Assembly: GCA_934547065.1 (NCBI GenBank)
Contig: CAKTEF010000015.1
Span: 1-43,299, forward strand
DNA: 43,299 nt
Reading direction: 5' to 3'
Source: an uncultured Faecalibacterium sp.
GTDB lineage: Bacteria; Bacillota; Clostridia; Oscillospirales; Ruminococcaceae
The position numbers and the translations under genes were made by a program. Positions within the stretch are counted from its first letter, which is position 1; every line of letters starts with the position of its first letter. The notes under the pieces were generated by a model. That model was not told the origin of the DNA, did no database searches, and saw only the letters and a program-made list of their open reading frames with translations. Below, piece by piece: positions 7,267 to 13,513 of the stretch.

Positions 7267-7683
7267 TCAGGTTTCCGCCGTTTCCAGCACACAGAACGCC
7301 AGCGCCATGCCGCCGTCGTGGCTCAGCGATAGCTTTGCGGCCAGATGGTGCTGCGCCACCCACGCTGCCGTCCGGCCGGAGAAGCGATACACCGGGGCAC
7401 CGCTTTCCAGGCGCACGGCTTCGATCTCGCACAGGGAAAACGGCTCCCGCAGGCCGGTTCCCGCCGCCTTGAGGAACGCCTCCTTGGCCGCAAAATCCGC
7501 TGCCGCGCTGGCCGTTTTGTGTGCCGTGCGCCGGGGCGGCTGTGTTCCGGGCTGCAAAAGCTCTAACGCTTCCTGCTCTGCGGGGCCGAACACCCGCCGC
7601 ACAAAGGCCGCCGCGTGGGGGCCGGCCAGGCTTTGTTCCATCCGTGCCACCTCGCACAGGTCGCACCCGATCCCATAGATCAT
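7267..7683 (-). CDS. acpS: Holo-[acyl-carrier-protein] synthase AcpS
   Basis: Transfers 4'-phosphopantetheine from CoA to the conserved serine of ACP, here acpP at 26229. The protein has 138 residues: MIYGIGCDLCEVARM (Asp8 is the Mg ligand) and AADFAAKEAFLKAAGTGL (Glu of the second Mg ligand), ending with LSLSHDGGMALAFC. ATG at 7683 is chosen because GGAGG lies at the right distance; the upstream in-frame ATG has no ribosome site. It links functionally with both the CoA genes at 28-32 kb and the FASII operon at 18-26 kb. Confidence 0.92.
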   Translation of the reverse strand: MIYGIGCDLCEVARMEQSLAGPHAAAFVRRVFGPAEQEALELLQPGTQPPRRTAHKTASAAADFAAKEAFLKAAGTGLREPFSLCEIEAVRLESGAPVYRFSGRTAAWVAQHHLAAKLSLSHDGGMALAFCVLETAET

Positions 7684-7776
7684 AAAAAACCTCCGCTGCA
7701 AACGCATTTGCTCTGTGGTTTTCGCTCAAAAACTCAGAAAATTTTAGGTAAAGTGTGCAAAATCCGGTCCGGAATC

Positions 7777-7805
7777 TTGAAGTTCCGGCGCATTTCGTGT
7801 ACAAT
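7777..7805 (+). promoter_or_regulatory. ireB promoter
   Basis: TTGAAG (7777-7782), 17 bp, TACAAT (7800-7805), divergent from acpS. Confidence 0.75.
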
Positions 7806-7870
7806 GGGCTATAAGTTCCAACGCCTTATTTCCAAAGGGCGTGGCGCAAGACAAAAGGGAGGTGCACTGC

Positions 7871-8116
7871 GTGGGCGATGCGACTGCTATTTTTTCGATC
7901 CACGACAAAAAGGACTACGAAATTCATGAGATCGTGCAGCAGGTGTACGACGCACTGAAAGAAAAAGGCTATAATCCGGTCAATCAGCTGGTGGGCTATA
8001 TCCTGTCGGAAGATCCCACTTATATCACAACGTACAAGGGAGCCCGCTCCCTGATCCGGAAAGTAGACCGTGACGATCTGCTGCAAGCCTTGCTGCGCAG
8101 CTACCTGAACGTCTGA
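7871..8116 (+). CDS. ireB: IreB family regulatory protein (UPF0297)
   Basis: 81 residues. GTG at 7871 is preferred over an upstream in-frame GTG at 7841 because AAGGGAGGT ends 7 nt before it. The sequence [43 protein letters not shown] and [14 protein letters not shown] is characteristic of this family. In Enterococcus IreB is a phosphorylation target of the PASTA kinase IreK in cell-wall stress signalling. In many Firmicutes the gene is followed by ruvX and a DUF1292 gene; here it stands alone with its own promoter and terminator. Confidence 0.92.
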   Translation: MGDATAIFSIHDKKDYEIHEIVQQVYDALKEKGYNPVNQLVGYILSEDPTYITTYKGARSLIRKVDRDDLLQALLRSYLNV

Positions 8117-8136
8117 CCCGGTATCTGTCCTTTCAG

Positions 8137-8168
8137 GCTCCGCCGCTTTTTTGCGGCGGGGCTTTTTT
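8137..8168 (+). terminator. ireB terminator
   Basis: GCTCCGCCGC (8137-8146) / GCGGCGGGGC (8153-8162) followed by TTTTTT. Confidence 0.92.
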
Positions 8169-8187
8169 GTTTGCAGGGGAAGTCCCT

Positions 8188-8420
8188 GCTCTGTACAACC
8201 TCTCAGCCACGCTTCGCTATGATTTGCCCCGCTGACGTAAAGGCTGCGCAAAAGGCTTCCCCCATGGGGAAGCTGTCGCCGCAGGCGACTGATGAGGTGA
8301 TATGCCTGCGGCAGATGTTGATTTTGGAGCCGCAGGCGATCAGCTTAAAATTGAACCTTATTCCAAGGGTTCTCCCTTTGGGAGAGCTGGCAAAGCCGCC
8401 AGGCTTTGCCTGAGAGGGCG
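8188..8420. repeat. Interspersed palindromic repeat element (family member 1)
   Basis: Non-coding block made of short palindromes: CTTCCCCC-ATGGGGAAG, GTCGCC-GCA-GGCGAC, TCTCCC-TTT-GGGAGA. Its left end (TGCTCTGTACAACCTCTCAG) and right end (TGAGAGGGCG) match the ends of the inner and outer repeats of the element at 27873-28202. It looks like a MITE/REP-type family spread between genes. It ends 10 bp before the dus stop codon. Confidence 0.75.
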
Positions 8421-8429
8421 AACCCGTTC

Positions 8430-9371
8430 TCAGATCAATTCCAGCGTAAAGATCTGATTCACCACCGTCTCATACTCCCAGCCTTCGCGCGCTTTGCGCA
8501 GCTGCTTTTCCAGCTTTTCGGCCCCGGAAAAGCGGTGGATGAGGTAGAACCAGTGGGCCTTCATCCGGCTCACCGCACAGCTGGCGGCCCCAAACAGCTC
8601 TGTGTAGCCGTGGTACAGCTCATCGTGGTAGCCCCGCAGCTCTGCCTTGGAGGCCGTGGCCCCGCCCCGTGCGCGGCGCAGCAGGGCCGGGTCTGCGATC
8701 AGCCCCCGGCCCACCATGATGGCGGACAGGCCCGGGAACCGTGCCTGCAATTGCAGCAGTTCCTCCGGTGTGGTCACGTCGCCGTTGTAGCACACCGGCA
8801 TCCCGCACTGCGGCAGGGCAGCGGCAAAGGCCGCACGATCCGCCTGCCCGCGGTACAGCTGCTTCATCACCCGTGGGTGGATGGTCAGCTCACAGATGGG
8901 GTATTTTGCGTAGACTGCCAGAACGGCCCCGAACTCCTCCGCTTTTTCCACGCCAAGCCGCGTTTTGACGGACACCGGCCCGCCCGCCTGGGCGAACACT
9001 GCCGCCAGGAACGCATCCAGCGCTTCCGGATCCCGGAGCATCCCGGCCCCCTTGCCCTTTGCCGTCACCGTGCCGGACGGACAGCCGAAGTTCAGGTTGA
9101 CTTCCGTATAGCCCAGCTGCCGCAGCTCGCCGATCATCCAGGCTGCCAGCTCGCCGTCCTTGCACAGCAGCTGCGGGATCACCGGAACGCCGGGGTTTGC
9201 CGCCGGGTCCAGCTCCGCCATCTTCTTTTTGATGAGCACGCGGTTCTCCGGCGGCGAAAGGAACGGCGCATAGTACCGCTCCGGTGCGCCCTGCGGCCCG
9301 AACCAGCGCTGGTGGGCCTGCCGCCAGACCCGGTCTGTCAGCCCCTCCATCGGGGCGGCATAGTAGTTCAT
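8430..9371 (-). CDS. tRNA-dihydrouridine synthase family protein
   Basis: 313-residue FMN-dependent TIM barrel that reduces uridine to dihydrouridine in tRNA. Motifs: YYAAPMEGLTDRVWR (FMN and substrate), VNLNFGCPSGTVTAKGKGAGML (catalytic Cys in the NFGCP loop), VSVKTRLG, LTIHPRVMKQLY, CYNGDVTTPEE, MVGRGLIADP. Smaller differences from DusB (for example HPRVMKQLY rather than HGRT) place it in a Firmicute Dus subgroup whose exact uridine target is unknown. ATG at 9371 with a modest GAGG; longer in-frame forms lack a ribosome site. Confidence 0.9.
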   Translation of the reverse strand: MNYYAAPMEGLTDRVWRQAHQRWFGPQGAPERYYAPFLSPPENRVLIKKKMAELDPAANPGVPVIPQLLCKDGELAAWMIGELRQLGYTEVNLNFGCPSGTVTAKGKGAGMLRDPEALDAFLAAVFAQAGGPVSVKTRLGVEKAEEFGAVLAVYAKYPICELTIHPRVMKQLYRGQADRAAFAAALPQCGMPVCYNGDVTTPEELLQLQARFPGLSAIMVGRGLIADPALLRRARGGATASKAELRGYHDELYHGYTELFGAASCAVSRMKAHWFYLIHRFSGAEKLEKQLRKAREGWEYETVVNQIFTLELI

Positions 9372-9385
9372 ACAAGAATCCTCAA

Positions 9386-9414
9386 TTGCAATCCACCTGT
9401 AAATGTGATATTCT
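9386..9414 (+). promoter_or_regulatory. Toxin promoter, type I locus copy 2
   Basis: TTGCAA (9386-9391), 17 bp, TATTCT (9409-9414) preceded by TGA (extended -10). It gives a 5' UTR of about 160 nt before the toxin ATG, containing a perfect hairpin TTCATTC-CAC-GAATGAA (9488-9504). Long structured leaders are common in type I toxins. Confidence 0.7.
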
Positions 9415-9580
9415 GTAAGTATCGCCATAAGGCGATGTTGGCGCTGTCCGCAATTGGCTGGTCATGCTTCCGCACCCGTTCACATCTTTCATTCCACGAA
9501 TGAACCAGGTGAGACCGGGAAAGGAACTTTTTTTGAAAAGCGAATCTTCCCGGAACCTGATGGCGAAGGGGGGATGTCCA

Positions 9581-9700
9581 ATGACTTTACTGGAAACGCT
9601 CGCACTGCTGACATTCATTGTTACCGTGATCTACGGAACCATTGATGTTGCATTGAAAGTATTACAGTACATTGAACGTAAGCAAAACAAAAAAGATTGA
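9581..9700 (+). CDS. Small membrane peptide, probable type I (holin-like) toxin
   Basis: 39 residues: start MTLLETLALLTFIVTVIYG, end VLQYIERKQNKKD. One predicted membrane helix (about residues 4-30) and a basic, polar tail, the design of small Firmicute toxins of the BsrG/TxpA and putative holin-like families. ATG at 9581 follows AAGGGGGG at 8 nt. The stop codon lies inside a two-way terminator stem, and a strong antisense promoter faces it 90 bp downstream. Toxicity is inferred from architecture; no family search was possible. A second, truncated copy is at 2463-2546. Confidence 0.75.
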   Translation: MTLLETLALLTFIVTVIYGTIDVALKVLQYIERKQNKKD

Positions 9701-9783
9701 CCGCCACTGTCTTCCAAACCGTACGGTCAATCTCTTTTGATTCACGGGAACGGAAGCTGACCTCTGCGGCCAGCGCCTTCTCT
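9688..9783 (-). ncRNA. Predicted antisense antitoxin RNA, copy 2
   Basis: Minus-strand RNA of about 95 nt from the promoter at 9790-9819 to the hairpin at 9694-9733; ends are estimates. It would pair with the 3' end of the toxin mRNA including its terminator, as RatA and SR4 do in Bacillus. No protein is encoded. Confidence 0.65.
9694..9739. terminator. Two-way terminator hairpin, type I locus copy 2
   Basis: AGATTGACCG (9694-9703) / CGGTCAATCT (9724-9733), A-run before and CTCTTTT after. The sense stop codon is within the left arm. Both toxin mRNA and antisense RNA would end here, so they share about 90 nt of complementarity. Confidence 0.85.
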
Positions 9784-9789
9784 GTTATT

Positions 9790-9819
9790 ATTATACGTCT
9801 GCTCTCACATTTTTGTCAA
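9790..9819 (-). promoter_or_regulatory. Antisense RNA promoter, copy 2
   Basis: Minus strand TTGACA (9819-9814), 18 bp, TATAAT (9795-9790): consensus boxes, stronger than the toxin promoter, as expected for an RNA antitoxin. The -35 lies in the loop of the terminator hairpin at 9801-9835. Confidence 0.82.
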
Positions 9820-9835
9820 GTGTGAGGGCTTTTTC
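9801..9835 (+). terminator. Plus-strand terminator between toxin locus and cysK
   Basis: GCTCTCACA (9801-9809) / TGTGAGGGC (9821-9829) with GU pairs, followed by TTTTTC. It shields cysK from sense read-through. Its minus-strand version has no T-run, so it is a poor terminator for cysK itself. Confidence 0.7.
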
Positions 9836-10768
9836 TTATTCCGCAAACAGCGGGGTGGAGAGGTAGCGGTCGCCGGTATCGGGCAGCAGGACCACGATGT
9901 TCTTGCCTGCGTTCTCCGGGCGCTTTGCCAGTTCCAGCGCAGCCCAGACAGCGGCACCGGAGGAAATGCCGACCAGCACGCCCTCCTTGTGGCCGATCAG
10001 GCGGCCGGTGGCAAAGGCATCCTCGTTGGTCACGGGGATGATCTCATCGTAGATCTTGGTATCCAGCACATCGGGCACAAAGCCTGCGCCGATGCCCTGG
10101 ATCTTATGGGCACCGGCCGTGCCCTTGCTCAGCACCGGGGAGGAAGCAGGCTCCACGGCCACCACCTTGACGGCGGGGTTCTTGCTCTTGAGGTACTGGC
10201 CCACGCCGGTCACCGTGCCGCCGGTGCCAACGCCTGCCACAAAGATGTCCACCTTGCCGTCGGTGTCGTCCCAGATCTCCGGGCCGGTCGTCTCAATGTG
10301 AGCCTTGGGGTTGGCCGGGTTGACGAACTGGCCGGGGATAAAGGAATTGGGGATCTCCTTGGCCAGCTCATCGGCCTTGGCAATGGCACCTTTCATGCCC
10401 TTGGCACCCTCGCTCAGCACCAGCTCCGCACCGTAGGCTTTCATCAGCTGGCGGCGCTCCACGCTCATGGTCTCCGGCATCACGATGATGATGCGGTAGC
10501 CCTTGGCGGCAGCCACAGCAGCCAGGCCGATGCCGGTGTTGCCGGAAGTCGGCTCAATGATCACGGAGCCGGGCTTGAGCTTGCCGGTGGCCTCGGCATC
10601 GTCGATCATCTTCTTGGCGATGCGGTCCTTGACGGAACCGGCCGGGTTGAAGTATTCCAGCTTTGCCAGCACAGTGGCTTTCAGGTCAGCTTCCTTTTCA
10701 ATGTGGGTCAGCTCCAGCAGCGGAGTGTGGCCGATCAGCTGGTCTGCGGACGTGTAAATCTTGCTCAT
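9836..10768 (-). CDS. cysK: Cysteine synthase A (O-acetylserine sulfhydrylase)
   Basis: PLP enzyme making L-cysteine from O-acetylserine and sulfide; 310 residues, normal length. [14 protein letters not shown] holds the PLP lysine, [10 protein letters not shown] the substrate loop, [16 protein letters not shown] the phosphate-binding loop, and it ends [20 protein letters not shown] precedes the ATG. Divergent from an Rrf2 regulator across a 294-bp region with two consensus promoters, so cysteine- or Fe-S-responsive control is likely. No clear terminator was found behind it, so its transcript could run across the toxin locus. Confidence 0.96.
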   Translation of the reverse strand: MSKIYTSADQLIGHTPLLELTHIEKEADLKATVLAKLEYFNPAGSVKDRIAKKMIDDAEATGKLKPGSVIIEPTSGNTGIGLAAVAAAKGYRIIIVMPETMSVERRQLMKAYGAELVLSEGAKGMKGAIAKADELAKEIPNSFIPGQFVNPANPKAHIETTGPEIWDDTDGKVDIFVAGVGTGGTVTGVGQYLKSKNPAVKVVAVEPASSPVLSKGTAGAHKIQGIGAGFVPDVLDTKIYDEIIPVTNEDAFATGRLIGHKEGVLVGISSGAAVWAALELAKRPENAGKNIVVLLPDTGDRYLSTPLFAE

Positions 10769-10860
10769 AAGTTTATCCTCCCTCTGCGGGCGCTTGGCCC
10801 GGAAGTTGTCTGACGGTTCTTTATTCCCTCTAAACCAACATCGTTTGTGGGTTTGATGGT

Positions 10861-10889
10861 ATTATAGTCCTCTCCGTTCTGTTTGTCAA
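10861..10889 (-). promoter_or_regulatory. cysK promoter
   Basis: Minus strand TTGACA (10889-10884), 17 bp, TATAAT (10866-10861): full consensus. Downstream, AAACC and GGTTT form an imperfect inverted repeat around 10833-10855 that may be the regulator's operator. Confidence 0.9.
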
Positions 10890-10910
10890 TGGAAAAATCG
10901 AAAAAAGCGA

Positions 10911-10939
10911 TTGAAAAGTTATTTACCCCGTTGTATAAT
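10911..10939 (+). promoter_or_regulatory. Promoter of the Rrf2 regulator
   Basis: TTGAAA (10911-10916), 17 bp, TATAAT (10934-10939), back to back with the cysK promoter. The leader to the ATG is about 115 nt. Confidence 0.88.
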
Positions 10940-11062
10940 AGGTTTAATCTTTCCGGAACAACTATCCGGGCGTTCTCTGCATCCCGTCTGCCGCTGTGCC
11001 GGGCACTTTCCGGCAGGGGGCTTTGTGCGGAGCAGCGCCCAAGAAATAAGGAGTATGCAACT

Positions 11063-11494
11063 ATGATCGTTTCAACCAAAGGCCGCTATGCGCTGCGTGT
11101 GATGATCGACCTCGCCGAGCATCAGGCCGAGCGCTATGTCCCGCTGAAAGAGGTCGCCGCACGGCAGGAGATCTCCGAAAAATATCTGGAAAACATCCTG
11201 AAAGTCCTGGTCCAGAACGGCTTTCTGGAGGGCCTGCGCGGCAAGGGCGGCGGCTACCGGCTGACCCGCAGCCCGGACCAGTACACCGTGGCTGAGATTT
11301 TGCTGCTGACGGAGGGCAGCCTTGCCCCGGTCAGCTGTCTGGTGCCCGGAGCCCCCATGTGTGAGCGGATGGTCAACTGCCGCACTTACAGCATGTGGAA
11401 AGGCCTGAACGACCTGATCTCCGATTACTTTGGCAAGATCACCCTGGCCGACCTCGCTTCCCCGGAGCAGGATGGCAACGATTATGTGATCTGA
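11063..11494 (+). CDS. Rrf2-family transcriptional regulator (CymR/IscR-like)
   Basis: 143 residues with the family start MIVSTKGRYALRVMIDLAEH, a winged helix (ISEKYLENILKVLVQNGFLEGLRGKGGGYRL) and a C-terminal dimerisation helix. It has three cysteines (CLVPGAPMC ERMVNC) spaced 8 and 5, close to but not equal to the 5 and 5 spacing of the IscR cluster. It could therefore bind an Fe-S cluster, or act like CymR, which pairs with CysK to sense cysteine. Divergence from cysK favours control of sulfur metabolism. ATG at 11063 follows AAGGAG. Confidence 0.88.
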   Translation: MIVSTKGRYALRVMIDLAEHQAERYVPLKEVAARQEISEKYLENILKVLVQNGFLEGLRGKGGGYRLTRSPDQYTVAEILLLTEGSLAPVSCLVPGAPMCERMVNCRTYSMWKGLNDLISDYFGKITLADLASPEQDGNDYVI

Positions 11495-11516
11495 GCCCGC
11501 TCCCCTTTTTACACCG

Positions 11517-11570
11517 GCAAAAAAACTCCCCGCCGTGCAGGTTTTGTGCTCTGCATGGCGGGGAGTTTTT
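11517..11570. terminator. Two-way terminator between converging genes
   Basis: AAAAACTCCCCGCC-G-TGCAG (11521-11540) pairs with CTGCA-T-GGCGGGGAGTTTTT (11551-11570). It has A- and T-tracts on both sides and ends both the Rrf2 gene and the exporter operon. Confidence 0.93.
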
Positions 11571-11596
11571 GATCATGGCTTTATGGAGCTTTTTTC

Positions 11597-13507
11597 TCAG
11601 AACTTGAACAGGTTCACGATCCGCTGCCACAGGCGGGTGAAGAAGTTGCCTTCCTGAGTCTGGGCAGTGGTGTCGGCCACCGTCTGTGCGGCGGCCACGG
11701 TCTCACCAGTCTTGTAAATGAATTTGACGCTGCAGGAAGCATCCTCCGGAGCACCGGCAAAGCTGGTGTAGTTTTCCAGGCGGCTGCTCATCTCGTCCAG
11801 CACGGTCTTGAGGCCGTGGAGCTGATCCTGATCCAGCGCACCGGTCAGCTTGGAGATGCCCTCCTCGTTGAACCGGTTCAGGCCGTCGTTCAGCTGCACC
11901 GTGCCATCGGAAAGCTGGCCCGCACCGTCGTTCAGGGTGGTCACGCCATCGTACAGGGTCTTGGTGCCATCGGCCAGCTGGGCGCTGCCGTCTTTCGCGG
12001 AATGAGCACCATCGGCTGCGGCAGCCACGCCGTCGGTGTACTGGCCCACGCTGCTGACAAAGTACTGGATCTGGCTCAGGCTGGTCTTGAGGGCGCGGAC
12101 ATCCGCGATGTCCTGGCTGTTCTCGGCCTGCAGCTTGAGTTCGGCCTGCACGGTCTGCTTGGCATCGGAGTCGGTCACCATCTGCAGCATCCCACACAGC
12201 ATCGAGGGATCGTAGTTCTGCATCAGGCGCAGGGCGGCTTCCAGGTCGTGATTGGTCTTGGTGGCGGAAAGGTACAGGGCCAGATCCAGCTGGCTGTCCT
12301 TGAAGCTGGGTTCCTGCTCCCAGACGGTACGCACCATCTTTTTGCGGGCAGCGGCCAGCGTTTTTTCGTTCATGGTCAGAATGTTGTCAATGACCTCGGC
12401 GTAGTTGCTCCAGGTCATGTCCTCGTCGATCAGGCCGCCCTCTTTCAGGGTCTTGTTGGCCGAGGCCAGGACACCGTCGGCCACCTGCCGGGCACCGGCG
12501 GTCAGGGCTGCGTTGTTGGAAGTCAGGGTGTCCAGGCCGTTGGTCAGCTGGCCCAGGCCCTCGTCCAGGGCAGCGGCACCGGTGTTCAGCTGGGCAGCAC
12601 CGTCCAGCAGGGTCAGCGTGCCGTTTGCCAGCTGGGCAGCACCGTCCACCAGCTGAGCAGCGCCGTCCATCAGCTGGTTCATGGCATCGTTCAGCTGGTT
12701 GATGCCGTCGGTCAGGTCATTGATGCTGCTCAGGTCAAACACGTTGTCGGTGCCCAGAGCGGCGGCGTTGGTGGCAGCGGCCAGCATGATCTGAGGAGCG
12801 GTCAGCCCCTCCACATCGGCTTCCACGGTCACGCTGTCCTGCAGGTAATCTTCCACGGTGGACAGGTCATCGGGCAGCAGGCCGTCCAGAGACTCCCGCA
12901 CGCCCGGCAGGCAGACGAACGCGGCCACGCTGCTCTTGGCAGCGGATTCCAGCACGCCGTGCTCGGCGTTGACATTGGCGGCCTCCTCACCAAAAATGAC
13001 ACCCACGGCCGTGATCAGCGGGGTGACCACGGTGCGGTCCTTGCCATTGACGCTCACCGTGCCGGTCTCGTTGTTGGTCAGGTCGATCCGAACGGTCAGA
13101 TGGCCGCTCTTGCCCAGCAGATTTTCCAGGCTGTCGGTCACGCCGTCCAGGGTGTAGGTCACGTTCGCTGTGATGGGCAGGGCCTTGTCGGTGCTGCCTT
13201 TATAGTACACATCGGTATCGTCGGTGTTCCAGACCAGCTTTTCGCCATCCTGGGTAAAGGCGGCATCGCTTTCGGTGTTCTGGATATCGCTCAGCGTGGT
13301 CTGGTCGGTCACGCCCGACAGGCCGGAGGCGCTGTACACATGCTCGCTGACGGTGGTGCTTTTCACGGAGCCGTCGGCATTCATCACCGCATACACAGTC
13401 TCATCCTTGGAAAAATCGGCCTTTCCGGCGGCAAAGGCCGGCAGGGTCATTCCGGCGGCGAGGGTCAGGGCCAGCGCCGCACTGGCGAAACGAAGCGATC
13501 TTTTCAT
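11597..13507 (-). CDS. Secreted coiled-coil protein of the YhgE/Pip type, exporter partner
   Basis: 636 residues with a Sec signal peptide (MKRSLRFASAALALTLAAGM... AFA). Residues 30-260 are beta-rich. From about 270 there are two blocks of the repeat L-x-D-G-A-x-Q-L-x-x-G (such as LMDGAAQLVDGAAQLANG and LYDGVTTLNDGAGQLSDG), the glycine-marked heptads seen in YhgE/Pip proteins. A long helical insert separates the blocks. No strong C-terminal membrane helix is evident. It starts 6 bp after the MMPL stop codon with AAGGAG in the gap, so it is co-expressed with that transporter. A periplasm-spanning adaptor-like role is inference. Confidence 0.82.
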   Translation of the reverse strand: MKRSLRFASAALALTLAAGMTLPAFAAGKADFSKDETVYAVMNADGSVKSTTVSEHVYSASGLSGVTDQTTLSDIQNTESDAAFTQDGEKLVWNTDDTDVYYKGSTDKALPITANVTYTLDGVTDSLENLLGKSGHLTVRIDLTNNETGTVSVNGKDRTVVTPLITAVGVIFGEEAANVNAEHGVLESAAKSSVAAFVCLPGVRESLDGLLPDDLSTVEDYLQDSVTVEADVEGLTAPQIMLAAATNAAALGTDNVFDLSSINDLTDGINQLNDAMNQLMDGAAQLVDGAAQLANGTLTLLDGAAQLNTGAAALDEGLGQLTNGLDTLTSNNAALTAGARQVADGVLASANKTLKEGGLIDEDMTWSNYAEVIDNILTMNEKTLAAARKKMVRTVWEQEPSFKDSQLDLALYLSATKTNHDLEAALRLMQNYDPSMLCGMLQMVTDSDAKQTVQAELKLQAENSQDIADVRALKTSLSQIQYFVSSVGQYTDGVAAAADGAHSAKDGSAQLADGTKTLYDGVTTLNDGAGQLSDGTVQLNDGLNRFNEEGISKLTGALDQDQLHGLKTVLDEMSSRLENYTSFAGAPEDASCSVKFIYKTGETVAAAQTVADTTAQTQEGNFFTRLWQRIVNLFKF

Positions 13508-13513
13508 AACGCA

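Noticed and set aside
8188..8420. CRISPR array
   Set aside because: Palindromes differ in length and sequence, there are no regular spacers, and no cas gene is in the window.
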